DNA from: an uncultured Paracoccaceae bacterium
Lineage (GTDB): Bacteria > Pseudomonadota > Alphaproteobacteria > Rhodobacterales > Rhodobacteraceae
Assembly (NCBI GenBank): GCA_947498985.1
Contig: CANMMF010000020.1
Span: forward strand, 1-50,781
Direction of reading: 5' to 3'
Length of the DNA: 50,781 nucleotides
How positions within the stretch are numbered: position 1 is the first letter of the stretch; every line of letters begins with the position of its first letter. Below are positions 31,833-41,382 of this stretch, piece by piece. The position numbers and the translations under genes are program-made. The notes below the pieces were generated by a model, which saw nothing but the letters and a program-made list of their open reading frames with translations, was not told where the DNA came from and did no database searches.

Positions 31833-32894
31833 ATGACAACGATCTACGATGTGGCCAGAACTGCGGGCGTTTCGCCGAAGACGGTCAGTCGTGTTCTCAA
31901 CCGCGATGCGCCGGTCTCCCAGGCCACGCGCGACGCGGTCGAAGCGGCCATCCAGACGCTGGGCTACGTGCCCTCCAATGCCGCGCGCACCATGCGGTCC
32001 TCCAAGACCGGGCTTATCGGGCTGATCTCCGGCGCGATCTCGGAGGCCGAAGCCAGCCCGGAGCAAAGCGGGTTGCCGGAGATCTACATCTTTCAGGGCA
32101 TCCAGAACGTGCTGCGTCCGGCGGGCAAGACGCTCCTGATCGCCGATACCGGCGGCGATCCGACCAGCATCCCGTCGCTGGTGCGCACCTTTGCCGAACA
32201 CCGCGTCGAGGGACTGCTTTATGTCGCGCCGTATCACCAGTTGGTCACATTGCCGGAGCCTGCCGGCGTTGGCGCATTTGTCATCGTGAACGGGTTCGAC
32301 ACCGACGGCGCGCCCTGCGTGGTGCCCGATGATTACGCGGGCCAGAAGGCCATCACCGAACGGCTGATCGAGATCGGCCACCGCCGGATCGCCTATCTGA
32401 GCCTGCCCGAAGATCTGGTGGCCACGCGGGAACGCACGCAGGGCTTCATCGATGCCCATACCGAGGCCGGGCTCGACGTCGATCCGAAACTGATCCGGCC
32501 CGCCGATTGCCTCAGCCCTGCGACCGAGGACCGGCGCAGCGTGCTGAGATTTGCGCTGGACGCGGTGTTGGCCTTGCCCGATCCGCCGACGGTGATCTGC
32601 ACCGGCAATGACCGTCTGGCCCTGCAGCTTTACGGGCGGCTGCGCAGCCGCGGAATTCGCGTGCCCGAGGACATGTCGATTGCGGGCTATGACGATTACC
32701 GCCTGATCTCCGAGACGCTGTTCCCGCCGCTGACCACAATCGAGCTGCCCTATCACCGCATGGGCCGCGCGGCGGCCGAAATGCTCTTGCAGCGCCTGTC
32801 GGGTGACGGGCCGCCCGAGGCCGAGACCAAACGCATCGCGGGGGATGTGAAGTGGCGCGACAGCGTCCTGTCACCATCCGCACCGCGCAACTAG
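31833..32894 (+). CDS. LacI-family transcriptional regulator
   Basis: A 353-residue LacI/GalR repressor with an N-terminal HTH (IYDVARTAGVSPKTVSRVLN), hinge (LGYVPSNAARTMRSSKTG) and a sugar-binding-protein-like effector domain ending around DVKWRDSVL. I chose ATG 31833 with GGGGGAGG seven bases upstream. It starts the plus-strand transporter operon (24 bases before the binding-protein gene) and is divergent from the dehydrogenase. Autoregulation through the 31.69-31.82 kb array is likely. Confidence 0.94.
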   Translation: MTTIYDVARTAGVSPKTVSRVLNRDAPVSQATRDAVEAAIQTLGYVPSNAARTMRSSKTGLIGLISGAISEAEASPEQSGLPEIYIFQGIQNVLRPAGKTLLIADTGGDPTSIPSLVRTFAEHRVEGLLYVAPYHQLVTLPEPAGVGAFVIVNGFDTDGAPCVVPDDYAGQKAITERLIEIGHRRIAYLSLPEDLVATRERTQGFIDAHTEAGLDVDPKLIRPADCLSPATEDRRSVLRFALDAVLALPDPPTVICTGNDRLALQLYGRLRSRGIRVPEDMSIAGYDDYRLISETLFPPLTTIELPYHRMGRAAAEMLLQRLSGDGPPEAETKRIAGDVKWRDSVLSPSAPRN

Positions 32895-32918
32895 CCGATC
32901 TCTATGGGAGGAGAACAC

Positions 32919-34184
32919 ATGAAAACGCTACCGATACTGGCCGGGCTGGTCATCTCCACGTCGCTGGCAGGCGCCGCGAGCGCACAGACCGACCTCAGCC
33001 TCTGGTACCACGGCGCGGGCAGCGCAAATGCCGAAGAGGCGCTGGTCAACGAACTGGTCGAGGAGTTCAACGCCAGCCAGTCCGACTATGTCATTTCCAT
33101 CGAAACCTTCCCGCAGCTGGCCTATAACGACGCGGTCGGCGCCGCCGCGCTGGCGGGCGAATTGCCCGACATCCTCGATGTCGACGGTCCGGTGATGCCG
33201 AACTGGGCCTGGGCCGGGTACATGCAGCCGCTGGGGATCGACGAAAGCCTGCTGGAAGGTTTCCTGCCGGGGCCCATCGGCTCCTGGAATGGCGAGATCT
33301 ATTCGGTTGGCCTCTGGGACGCGGCCAAGGCGATGACCACCCGCAAGTCGACGCTGGAGAAATACGGCATCCGCATTCCGACGCTGGACACCCCCTGGAC
33401 CGGCGACGAGTTCAACGCGGCATTGCAGACCATCGCGGCCTCCGGCGATTTCGACTATCCGCTGGATCTGGGCATGGCGTGGAAAGGCGAGTGGTATCCC
33501 TATGCCTTCTCGCCGCTGCTGCAGAGCTTTGGCGGCGACATCGTTGACCGCACGACCTACCAGACCGCCGAGGGGGTGCTGAACGGCGATGAGGCCATCG
33601 CGTTTGGCGAATGGTGGCAGGGCCTCTTCGAGAAAGGCTATGCACCGGGCACAAGCCAGGATGCGGCGGACCGGGAAACCGGTCTGATCGAAGGCAAATA
33701 CGCAATTTCCTGGAACGGCAACTGGGCGGCTCCCGCGGTGGTCGAGGCCTTTGGCGAGGACGCGATTTTCCTGCCGGCCCCGGATTTCGGCAACAGGCCG
33801 GTCATCGGTGCCGCGTCGTGGCAGTTCGGTGTGTCGGCCACGTCCGAAAACCCCGACGGCGCGCGGGCCTTCATCGAATTTGCAATGCAGGATCGCTGGT
33901 TTACCGCCTTCTCCGACGGCACCGGGCTGATCCCGCCCACCAGATCCGCCGCCGCGGACACCAAGTTCTATGCCGAGGGCGCCCCGCTCGAGGCGTTCTA
34001 CGGGCTCTCCGAAGGTCAGGCGCTCGTCCGCCCGGTCACGCCGGGATATATCGTGCAGGCCAAGGTCTTTGAAAAAGCGCTCGCCGATATCGCAGACGGC
34101 GCGGATGTGGCCGACACGCTGGATGCCGCCGTTGACGAGATCAACGAGGATATCGAGAACAACCGGGGCTACGGCCACAACTAA
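32919..34184 (+). CDS. Sugar ABC transporter substrate-binding protein (CUT1)
   Basis: A 421-residue periplasmic protein with a Sec signal (cleavage near AASAQ, residue 23) and the family-1 extracellular solute-binding pattern (LSLWYHGAGSANAEEALVNE; LVEEFNASQSDYVISIETF; AISWNGNWAAPAVVEAFGED). It starts at ATG 32919 with GGAGGAG upstream. It delivers an oligosaccharide or glycoside to the two permeases behind it. A strong hairpin follows, which may give it higher expression than the permeases. Confidence 0.92.
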   Translation: MKTLPILAGLVISTSLAGAASAQTDLSLWYHGAGSANAEEALVNELVEEFNASQSDYVISIETFPQLAYNDAVGAAALAGELPDILDVDGPVMPNWAWAGYMQPLGIDESLLEGFLPGPIGSWNGEIYSVGLWDAAKAMTTRKSTLEKYGIRIPTLDTPWTGDEFNAALQTIAASGDFDYPLDLGMAWKGEWYPYAFSPLLQSFGGDIVDRTTYQTAEGVLNGDEAIAFGEWWQGLFEKGYAPGTSQDAADRETGLIEGKYAISWNGNWAAPAVVEAFGEDAIFLPAPDFGNRPVIGAASWQFGVSATSENPDGARAFIEFAMQDRWFTAFSDGTGLIPPTRSAAADTKFYAEGAPLEAFYGLSEGQALVRPVTPGYIVQAKVFEKALADIADGADVADTLDAAVDEINEDIENNRGYGHN

Positions 34185-34204
34185 CAGGCCGCAGCGGACC
34201 GCGC

Positions 34205-34231
34205 GGGCGCGGCGGCAGCACTGCCGCGCCC
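34205..34231 (+). terminator. Hairpin between binding-protein and permease genes
   Basis: GGGCGCGGC (34205-34213) pairs perfectly with GCCGCGCCC (34223-34231). There is no T tract, so it is more likely an mRNA-stabilising or partial-termination hairpin that raises binding-protein levels. Confidence 0.6.
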
Positions 34232-34266
34232 CGACACGCATCTTGCATCTTTGGGAGGGGACGGCG

Positions 34267-35337
34267 ATGGCGTCCAAACTGACACGGTCCAACCGGTCCG
34301 GCTGGCTGATGGCGTTCCCGGGCGTGGCGCTGATGACGCTGTTCATCATCGTGCCGTTCTTCCTCGCCTTCGCGTTTTCGCTGACCAACCAGCGGCTCGC
34401 CTCGCCGAACGCTGCCGAATATGTGGGGTTCGAGAATTACTCCGATCTTCTGGGCCTTGCGGTTTTCACGCTGGAGCCCGAGCGCGACGAAGATGGCGCG
34501 GTTCTCCGCGACGATGACGGAGAGATCGACTACCCGCGGCTGCGCAATTTCACCCGCAACAATCCCGAATATCCGGGCTTGCAGGGCAAGCGGGAGTGGT
34601 TCTCCTGGCAGTCGGGGGACAACCGCACCGTGGTGCTGGCCTCGGACGTGGTATTCATGAAGGCGCTGGTCAACACGATCACGTTTGTCTTTTTCGTGGC
34701 CCCGATCCAGGCGGGCCTGGCGCTCTGCCTCGCATTGCTGATCAACCAGCGGCTTCGGGGCATCAATGTCTTTCGCACGGTCTATTTCATGCCGGTTGTG
34801 GTCTCCATCGTGGTGGTGTCGCTGCTCTGGAAGTTTATCTACTCGCCCGGCGACGGGCTTTTGAACAACGTGCTGGGCTGGCTGAGCTTCGGTGCCTTCA
34901 ACGGGATCGACTGGCTGGGACGGACCGACACGGCGCTGCCGTCGATCATGGCGATGTCGATCTGGCAGGGCGTGGGCTTTCACATGGTGATCTGGCTGGC
35001 GGGGCTGCAGAATATCAGCCCGACGCTCTACGAGGCCGGCAATATCGAAGGCGCCAGCAAGTGGCAGGCGTTCCGCTACATCACCTGGCCGGGGCTGAGA
35101 AACACCGCCGTGCTGATCCTGATCGTGATCACCATGCAGGCCTTCGCGCTTTACGCCCAGATCGCGGTCATGACCAAGGGCGGCCCGCTCGACAGCACGC
35201 AGGTGCTGGTCTTTCAGGCGGTGGAGCGCGGTTACGGCAAGCAGGACATCTCGGGCGGCTCCGCGATCAGCGTGATCCTCTTCGTGCTCGTGCTCGCCAT
35301 TTCGCTGGTCCAGCGCTACCTGACGAGGGAGAAATAA
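34267..35337 (+). CDS. Sugar ABC transporter permease (MalF/UgpA type)
   Basis: A 356-residue CUT1 permease with about six transmembrane helices. A large periplasmic insert between helices 1 and 2 (about residues 45-130) includes the acidic stretch EPERDEDGAVLRDDDGEID. The cytoplasmic EAA loop is YEAGNIEGASKWQAFRYITW. I chose ATG 34267 after GGGAGGGG. It pairs with the following permease, one base downstream. Confidence 0.92.
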   Translation: MASKLTRSNRSGWLMAFPGVALMTLFIIVPFFLAFAFSLTNQRLASPNAAEYVGFENYSDLLGLAVFTLEPERDEDGAVLRDDDGEIDYPRLRNFTRNNPEYPGLQGKREWFSWQSGDNRTVVLASDVVFMKALVNTITFVFFVAPIQAGLALCLALLINQRLRGINVFRTVYFMPVVVSIVVVSLLWKFIYSPGDGLLNNVLGWLSFGAFNGIDWLGRTDTALPSIMAMSIWQGVGFHMVIWLAGLQNISPTLYEAGNIEGASKWQAFRYITWPGLRNTAVLILIVITMQAFALYAQIAVMTKGGPLDSTQVLVFQAVERGYGKQDISGGSAISVILFVLVLAISLVQRYLTREK

Positions 35338-35338
35338 C

Positions 35339-36217
35339 ATGGCCACCGTCACATCCGACAACCGCGGTCTGAGGCTCTGGACGCGCTACGCCGTCCTGAT
35401 CCTTGTCGCTGTGATCTTTGTCTTCCCGCTGCTCTTCATGGTGATGTCCTCGTTCAAGCCGTCGACGCAGCTGCTGCTCGACAGCAAGAGCCTGCGCGCC
35501 TTCCTGCCCGTGGGCGATCTGAGCCTGCAGAACTACACCGATGCCTTTATTCGTGCGCCCATCGGGGTCTTTGTCTTCAACTCGGTGCTGGTGACCGGCG
35601 TGACGGTGGTCCTGTGCCTGTTTGTCTGCTCGCTGGCGGCTTTCGCCTTTGTCTTCATCGACTGGTCCGGCAAGGCGGTGATCTTTTCGGTGCTGCTGGC
35701 CACGCTGATCATCCCTTACGAGACGATCTTCATCCCGCTGTTGCTGATGGCCTCTCAATTGCCCTGGATCGGTGCGGATGGCTTCGAGCTGGGCTGGCTC
35801 AACACCTACCGGGTACAGATCGTGCCGTTCATCGCCGATGCGCTGTCGATCTTCCTGTTCGTGCAGTTCTTCAAGGATCTGCCCAAGGAGCTGATCGAGG
35901 CCTGCCGGGTCGAGGGCGCCTCGTGGTGGACGATCTACCGCAAGGTGGTCATGCCGCTGTCGGGCCCGGTCATCGCAACCGCGGCGATCCTGAAGTTCCT
36001 CTTCATGTATAACCAGTTTCTCTGGCCGCTGATGGTGGTGCAGGAGGAATCGATCCGCCCGGTCATGGTCGGGCTTGGCTATTTCACCGACCAGCTCAAC
36101 GTGCCCTGGGGCGAGGTGATGGCGTATCTGACGATCATCACGGTGCCCGTGCTGGCCTTCTACCTGGCGCTGCAGCGCGTCTTTATCGCCTCCGTCGCCT
36201 CGACCGGGGTCAAGTGA
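35339..36217 (+). CDS. Sugar ABC transporter permease (MalG/UgpE type)
   Basis: A 292-residue partner permease with about six transmembrane helices and the EAA loop LIEACRVEGASWWTIYRKVV. Its stop codon overlaps the start of the glycosidase gene (TGATG), so translation is coupled. Confidence 0.92.
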   Translation: MATVTSDNRGLRLWTRYAVLILVAVIFVFPLLFMVMSSFKPSTQLLLDSKSLRAFLPVGDLSLQNYTDAFIRAPIGVFVFNSVLVTGVTVVLCLFVCSLAAFAFVFIDWSGKAVIFSVLLATLIIPYETIFIPLLLMASQLPWIGADGFELGWLNTYRVQIVPFIADALSIFLFVQFFKDLPKELIEACRVEGASWWTIYRKVVMPLSGPVIATAAILKFLFMYNQFLWPLMVVQEESIRPVMVGLGYFTDQLNVPWGEVMAYLTIITVPVLAFYLALQRVFIASVASTGVK

Positions 36218-37209
36218 TGGTGATCGCGCGCGACACGCACTGGATCTGGGACAGCTGGTACCTGCGTGACGGCGCGACCTGGCACGCCTATTTCCTGCAG
36301 GCGCCGAAATCGCTGGGCGATCCGGAGTTGCGGCACTGGCACGTCACCCAAGGCCACGCGACCAGCACCGATCTGAAAACGTGGACCCATCTGGGCACCT
36401 GCTTTGAGCCGGCGCCGGGCCCCGCCTGGGACGATTACACCACCTGGACCGGCTGCACGCTGCGCGACGATGCCGGGCTCTGGCATCTGTTCTACACCGG
36501 CGCGTCGAAGGGTGAGGACGGGCTCTACCAGCGCATCGGCCACGCGGTCAGCAAAAACGGCCATGACTGGGCGCGGGTCGGCGACGGGCTCTGCCTCGAC
36601 CTCACCGGCCCGCACGCGCAGGCTTATGAATACGATCACGCGCACAGCAAATGGCATGACCGCGCGATGCGGGACCCCTGGGTGATGAAGGATCCGTCGG
36701 GCGAGGGCTGGCTGATGTATTTCACCGCCCGCGCCAGCGGTGTCGCCGAACCGAATGCCGGTGGCGCCATCGGCTTCGCCACCTCTGTCGATCTCTACAA
36801 CTGGCAGATCGCGCCGCCGGTCTTTGTGGGCGGTTTCGGTCAGTTGGAAGTGCCGCAGGTTTTCGCGCACAAGGGCCGCTGGTACTGTCTTTTCTGCACC
36901 GCAGCCGAGCATTTTTCCGCCGCACAGGCCGAGGCAACCGGCGGCGGGCCCGTCACCGGCAGCCATTACCTGATGGCTGACGATCCGCGCGGGCCGTGGC
37001 GCATCGCCGAGGCCCCCTTCCTAGATGGCGCCCTGCCATGCGCACGCTACGCCGCGCGCATTGTCGAGACCCCGGACGGGTTGCAGCTTCTGGGTTTCGC
37101 CGATCGTCCGCATGGCGATTTTGTCGGTCACGTGACCGATCCCGATCCGGTGAGACCGGATGACCACGGATATCTGAGTGTCGAGACGCTCGCAAAACGA
37201 AAGGACTAA
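36217..37209 (+). CDS. Glycoside hydrolase of the GH32/43/68-type five-bladed propeller superfamily
   Basis: A 330-residue enzyme without signal peptide, thus cytoplasmic. Three motifs sit in the order expected of this superfamily: HWIWDSWY (candidate nucleophile or base D12), RDPWV (R152-D153-P154) and QLEVPQVF (candidate acid E211). Levanases, invertases and arabinosidases share this layout. The frame could also start with GTG at 36214, but ATG 36217 forms a TGATG overlap with the permease stop. Its place inside a sugar-import operon suggests that it splits the imported saccharide, perhaps a fructoside. Family assignment is by motif pattern only. Confidence 0.75.
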   Translation: MVIARDTHWIWDSWYLRDGATWHAYFLQAPKSLGDPELRHWHVTQGHATSTDLKTWTHLGTCFEPAPGPAWDDYTTWTGCTLRDDAGLWHLFYTGASKGEDGLYQRIGHAVSKNGHDWARVGDGLCLDLTGPHAQAYEYDHAHSKWHDRAMRDPWVMKDPSGEGWLMYFTARASGVAEPNAGGAIGFATSVDLYNWQIAPPVFVGGFGQLEVPQVFAHKGRWYCLFCTAAEHFSAAQAEATGGGPVTGSHYLMADDPRGPWRIAEAPFLDGALPCARYAARIVETPDGLQLLGFADRPHGDFVGHVTDPDPVRPDDHGYLSVETLAKRKD

Positions 37210-37212
37210 GCA

Positions 37213-38301
37213 ATGGCCACGGTTCGGTTGAGAGACGTCCGCAAAAGCTATGGCAGCGTCGAGGTGATCAAGGGTGTCGATATCGACATCGAGGACGGGG
37301 AGTTTGTGGTCTTTGTCGGCCCCTCTGGCTGCGGCAAGTCCACGCTGTTGCGGATGATTGCCGGGCTCGAGGATATCTCCGACGGCACGCTCGAGATCGA
37401 CGGGCAGGTCGTGAACGATCTCGAACCCAAGCAGCGCGGCATCGCCATGGTGTTCCAGACCTACGCGATCTTTCCGCATATGACGGTGCGCGAAAATGTG
37501 GCCTTCGGGCTCACCATCGCCGGTGCCTCGAAAGAAGAAAAAGAGCGCAAGGTCGCCGAAGCCGCGCGCGTCCTGCAGATGGAGCATCTTCTGGATCGCC
37601 GTCCCAGCCAGCTGTCCGGTGGTCAGCGGCAACGGGTCGCCATCGGCCGCGCCATCGTGCGCGATCCAAAGGTCTTTCTGTTCGACGAACCGCTCTCCAA
37701 TCTCGACGCGGCGTTGCGCATGAACATGCGGATGGAGATCGGCAAGCTGCATCAGGATCTCAAGGCATCGATGATCTACGTCACCCATGACCAGGTCGAG
37801 GCGATGACGCTTGCAGACAAGATCGTGGTGCTGAAAGGCGGCAAGGTCATGCAGGTCGGCACGCCGATGGAGCTTTACCACAACCCCGCAAACCTCTTTG
37901 TCGCGGGCTTTCTCGGGGCGCCGTCGATGAACTTCCTGCAGGTGGATGTGAAAGAGGCGGCGGGCGACCGGGTAGTGGTGGGCAACGGCGCGCTCGACCC
38001 GCTGCAGATCTCGGCCGAGGGCAGCTCGTTCCGCGCCGGGGACCGCGCGATCCTGGGCGTGCGCCCGCAATATCTCGACCCGTCCGAAGACGCGGCCGGC
38101 ATGCTGCACGGTCAGGTCGAGCTGACCGAACGGCTGGGCAGCGAAACGGTGGTCGATATCGGGTTGCGCGACGGATCCAGCATCATCGCGGCGATCTCAG
38201 AAGATCGCGTGCTCAAGGCGGGCAGCAATATCGGTCTGACCTTCGACGCCACAAAGGCGCATCTCTTTCCGCATGAAGAGATCCGGGAAGAGGCGCATTA
38301 A
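37213..38301 (+). CDS. Sugar ABC transporter ATP-binding protein (UgpC/MsmX type)
   Basis: A 362-residue ATPase. Walker A is GPSGCGKST, the Q-loop is MVFQTYAIFPHMTV, the signature is LSGGQRQRVA, Walker B is VFLFDEPLSNLDA and the H-switch is VTHDQVEAM. A C-terminal TOBE-like regulatory part begins near residue 235. It powers the CUT1 importer encoded upstream. AAGGACTAAGCA precedes the ATG. Confidence 0.94.
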   Translation: MATVRLRDVRKSYGSVEVIKGVDIDIEDGEFVVFVGPSGCGKSTLLRMIAGLEDISDGTLEIDGQVVNDLEPKQRGIAMVFQTYAIFPHMTVRENVAFGLTIAGASKEEKERKVAEAARVLQMEHLLDRRPSQLSGGQRQRVAIGRAIVRDPKVFLFDEPLSNLDAALRMNMRMEIGKLHQDLKASMIYVTHDQVEAMTLADKIVVLKGGKVMQVGTPMELYHNPANLFVAGFLGAPSMNFLQVDVKEAAGDRVVVGNGALDPLQISAEGSSFRAGDRAILGVRPQYLDPSEDAAGMLHGQVELTERLGSETVVDIGLRDGSSIIAAISEDRVLKAGSNIGLTFDATKAHLFPHEEIREEAH

Positions 38302-38368
38302 CGCGGTCCGCCACGCCGGTCCCCGAGACGTCCGGGCGGTTTGATCCGCGTGCCGTTTCGCTCTATGC

Positions 38369-38400
38369 CGGGTCTGACCCGCGGAACGCGGAGACCCGGA
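38369..38400 (+). terminator. Two-part hairpin before the aminotransferase gene
   Basis: CCGGGTCT (38369-38376) pairs with AGACCCGG (38393-38400). An inner CCGCG-GAA-CGCGG stem (38380-38392) is separated by a three-base bulge. It lies in the 113-base gap after the ATPase gene, directly upstream of the next ribosome binding site. With no T tract, processing or translation control is as likely as termination. Confidence 0.6.
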
Positions 38401-38414
38401 ACCGGAGCCTGAAC

Positions 38415-39536
38415 ATGCAGATCGAGCCGTTTGGCGTCGAGCTATGGATGAACGAATGGGAAACCAGATGTGACTGGAATCTCGCGGAAACCTGCGTGCA
38501 AAGCCTGACGGTTGCGCAGCTTTTGCAGCTGGCGGGTAAGAACCACAGCGATCTGTCGGATCTTCTGCCGATGAAGATGACCTATGGCGCCATCGAAGGA
38601 TCGGAGCGTCTGCGGCAGGCCATCGCCGGGCTTTACGACAGCCAAGGCGCTGCAAATGTCGTGGTCACCCACGGCACCATCGGCGCCAACATGCTGGTTC
38701 ACAAGACGCTTGTGTCGCGTGGCGATCACGTTGTGGCGGTGGTGCCGACCTATCAGCAGCACTATTCCATTCCCGCCAGCATCGGCGCCCGGGTCGAGCC
38801 TCTGCGCCTCTCGGAGGAAAACCACTGGCTGCCGGACCTGACCGCCTTGCGCGCGATGGTCACACCCGAGACCCGGCTCATCGCGCTCAACAACCCGAAC
38901 AATCCCACCGGCGCGCTGATCGACCGCGCGCTGATGACGCAGATCGTGGAGATCGCCCGGGAGGCGGATGCCTGGATCCTGTGTGACGAGGTCTATCGCG
39001 GCACTGACCAGACCGGCGACGGCCTCAGCGCGTCGATTGCGGATCTCTACGAGAAAGGCATCAGCACCGCGAGCATGTCCAAGGCGTTTTCCCTGGCCGG
39101 GTTGCGCCTGGGATGGGTGGTCGCGCCCGAGGCGCTGCTGGACGACATTCTCATCCACCGCGACTACGACACGATTTCGGTTGGCATGATCGACGACCAT
39201 TTCGCCGCGCTGGCGCTGGAAAACAAGGCGTCGATCCTGGCCCGCAGCCATGCGATCACGCGCGGCAATCTCGCGATCCTCGACGACTGGGTTGCGCAGG
39301 AGCCGCGCATAGACTGGGTCAGGCCGCGCTCCGGAACCACGGCGCTTCTCAGATACGACATGGCGATGCCGTCCCGCGCGGTCTGCGTCGATCTGCTGCA
39401 GAGCACCGGCGTGTTGCTGACGCCCGGCTCCGCGCTGGACATGGAGGGGTATCTGCGCATCGGCTATGCCAACAGCCCCGAGATATTGCGCGAAGGGCTC
39501 GCGCGTCTGTCGGGGTTTCTGGCACAGCAACCGTGA
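38415..39536 (+). CDS. PLP-dependent aminotransferase, class I/II fold
   Basis: A 373-residue enzyme. The Schiff-base lysine is K223 in SMSKAFSLAGLRLGW, the pyridoxal-binding Asp is D191 in CDEVYRG, and NNPNNPTG (159-166) is the usual active-site loop. The N-terminal sequence (EPFGVELWMNEWE) recalls the capreomycidine synthase/enduracididine biosynthesis branch rather than aspartate aminotransferase. Why it follows a sugar transporter operon is unclear; it may act on an amino sugar derivative or be unrelated. The substrate is unknown. Confidence 0.8.
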   Translation: MQIEPFGVELWMNEWETRCDWNLAETCVQSLTVAQLLQLAGKNHSDLSDLLPMKMTYGAIEGSERLRQAIAGLYDSQGAANVVVTHGTIGANMLVHKTLVSRGDHVVAVVPTYQQHYSIPASIGARVEPLRLSEENHWLPDLTALRAMVTPETRLIALNNPNNPTGALIDRALMTQIVEIAREADAWILCDEVYRGTDQTGDGLSASIADLYEKGISTASMSKAFSLAGLRLGWVVAPEALLDDILIHRDYDTISVGMIDDHFAALALENKASILARSHAITRGNLAILDDWVAQEPRIDWVRPRSGTTALLRYDMAMPSRAVCVDLLQSTGVLLTPGSALDMEGYLRIGYANSPEILREGLARLSGFLAQQP

Positions 39537-39559
39537 GGCGGCGCGGGTCTTTGACCGCA

Positions 39560-39990
39560 GCCCCCCGAGTGGCCAACGAATCCGCCCGCCGCGGTGCCGA
39601 ATGCACGTTGAGCGCCTTGCGCAGCCGCGACCAAAAGTCGGCGCTCACATCGTTATAGTGGTGGCTGTAGATGAAGCCGTGAAACTCCGCCTCGAGCGTG
39701 CGGGACGCGGGCAGATCGTCGCCGGCATTGCGTGGCATCTGTTTCTGGATGGCTTTCAGACTGTCGGGCAGGCACTGGTCCGCATGTGCGGCGAACCAGG
39801 GCTCAAGAATTTGCAATGCCTTGAAAATATTCTGGATCGTGCTGGCATCCGCCTGTTTGACCACCGCGCCCTTGTTCTGTTCGATCCCGACAAAGCCTTG
39901 CCCTGCATCTGCCGCAAGGCCTCGCGCACCGGGCTTTCGCGCGCGGGGGGACTCGATTGCGACAGGCGGGTCAGCCCCGGCCCCCAAGCC
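39560..39990 (-). pseudogene. Broken GntR-family (FCD type) regulator
   Basis: On the minus strand, the HTH part reads LTRLSQ then ARESPVREALRQMQG in one frame. It continues in another frame as QGFVGIEQNKGAVVKQ, then IFKALQILEPWFAAHADQ and AEFHGFIYSHHYND. This is the normal GntR order, split by a frameshift near 39895-39903 (CAGGGCAAGG). The N-terminal start is missing, cut off at the end of rhaK, and the C-terminal FCD domain is truncated before the convergent aminotransferase gene. It looks like a gene remnant of about 145 residues between two sugar loci. Confidence 0.75.
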
Positions 39991-41382
39991 CTATCCTTGC
40001 TGCCGCAACCGGATCAACTCGCGCCACCTGCGCTGATACGTGCCCATAAGCGCGCCGGTCTCCCCGTTATCCGGGTGCACGCTGTTCCCGGTGACCGGCC
40101 GGGGCCGCCCCGTCGCGCAGAGAAGCGCCGCGCCCTGACTTGTGCCGGTCATGCCGGTCGATCCGGTCACGGCGCTACCTGTCAGGCAGGCCAGCATCCG
40201 CAGGAACACCGCGTTTGCCGCAAACGGCCCTTCGACCAGCAGGCCCCCCTTGTGGCCGATGGCCTCGAGGCATTCCGCCGTCACCAGCGCGAGATAAAGC
40301 GCCACCGCCGCGCCGCGCCGGGCGGAACCGGGCGGCGGCTCTGAGCCGATCCATTCCGCCGATTGCCCGCGAAACGGCCCCGTGCCCGCGACCAGTGCGG
40401 GCAGCAGCATGGTCTGCTCCTTGAGCACCGCGCCGAGATCCCGCGCGGTTGGCGCGGGGTAGGGCCCACCCATCGCAAGATCATGCTCGCGGCCCCCCAT
40501 GAACCGCGCAGACGGGACCGGCTGGCCGCGCGCGCTGACATTGATCAGCGTGTCCTTGTCCGGATCGAGTGCGACGGCATCCCCCCCCACGGCCATCGCG
40601 ATCACCCAGGTGCCGGTGGAGACGACGCTGAACGGCGCGTCCTGCCCCAGGATATAGGGCAGCAGAGAGGCGTTGGAATCGTGGATCCCGCAGACCACCG
40701 GCGTATTCTGTCGCAAGCCCGTCTGCGCGGCGATCCGGGGCAGGATCGACCCCAACGTCTCACCGGGCTGGCGGGGCGGGGCCATCAGACCGGTGAGGCC
40801 GAGCCGCCCGACCAGCGGCGAAAAGCGCCCTTCATGCGGGTTCCAGAGATCGGTGTGACAGCCAAGGGAGGTCACGTCGGTCGCATGCACGCCGGTCAGC
40901 CGGGCCGCCCAATATTGCGGGTAGGTGACAATCGTCGTCACCCGCTCTCGCAGCCCGGGATCCCGGGCAAACTGCCAATGCAGCTGCGCGCCGACATTGA
41001 GCCCGCCCGCCAGCCGCGGCGAGCCTGTCTGCGCGAAGCCGGGCCTGATCCTGTCGTAATCCTCCGCCATCTCGTCCGGACCGGCGAACTCATAGTCGAG
41101 AATCGGCGCGGCGAGGCGGCCATCCTCATCCAGAAGCGCCACCGCCGCTCCGTGGGTGGTGATCGAGATCGCATCGACACCGTGCTGCGCGTGAAACGCG
41201 GCGAGCCCGTCCAGCAGGAAAGCCCAGTGCCCCTCGGTATCGAAATGCGGATAGGGCGGGCCCGGCAGAACCACATTCGGGCGGGTGGTGACAGAGATCT
41301 CCGACAGGTCGGCAAGATCGACGAGGGCAAGCTTGGCATTGGTCTTGCCGATATCGATGACGGCGACGTGCCCGGTGGTCAT
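39991..41382 (-). CDS. rhaK: Rhamnulokinase-type FGGY carbohydrate kinase
   Basis: A 463-residue FGGY kinase that phosphorylates L-rhamnulose (or rhamnose) with ATP. The N-terminal phosphate motif is [16 protein letters not shown], and the C-terminal domain carries [11 protein letters not shown] and GTSQGAALL. The sequence matches the Rhizobium-type RhaK rather than enterobacterial RhaB. I chose ATG 41382, which overlaps the rhaU stop (ATGA); the listed longer frame is out of family. It is the last gene of the seven-gene rhaRSTPQUK unit. Confidence 0.9.
   Translation of the reverse strand: MTTGHVAVIDIGKTNAKLALVDLADLSEISVTTRPNVVLPGPPYPHFDTEGHWAFLLDGLAAFHAQHGVDAISITTHGAAVALLDEDGRLAAPILDYEFAGPDEMAEDYDRIRPGFAQTGSPRLAGGLNVGAQLHWQFARDPGLRERVTTIVTYPQYWAARLTGVHATDVTSLGCHTDLWNPHEGRFSPLVGRLGLTGLMAPPRQPGETLGSILPRIAAQTGLRQNTPVVCGIHDSNASLLPYILGQDAPFSVVSTGTWVIAMAVGGDAVALDPDKDTLINVSARGQPVPSARFMGGREHDLAMGGPYPAPTARDLGAVLKEQTMLLPALVAGTGPFRGQSAEWIGSEPPPGSARRGAAVALYLALVTAECLEAIGHKGGLLVEGPFAANAVFLRMLACLTGSAVTGSTGMTGTSQGAALLCATGRPRPVTGNSVHPDNGETGALMGTYQRRWRELIRLRQQG

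Noticed and set aside
32928-34388. 486-codon minus-strand open frame over the sugar-binding-protein gene
   Set aside because: The plus-strand gene has a signal peptide, ribosome site and family motifs; the opposite frame has none.
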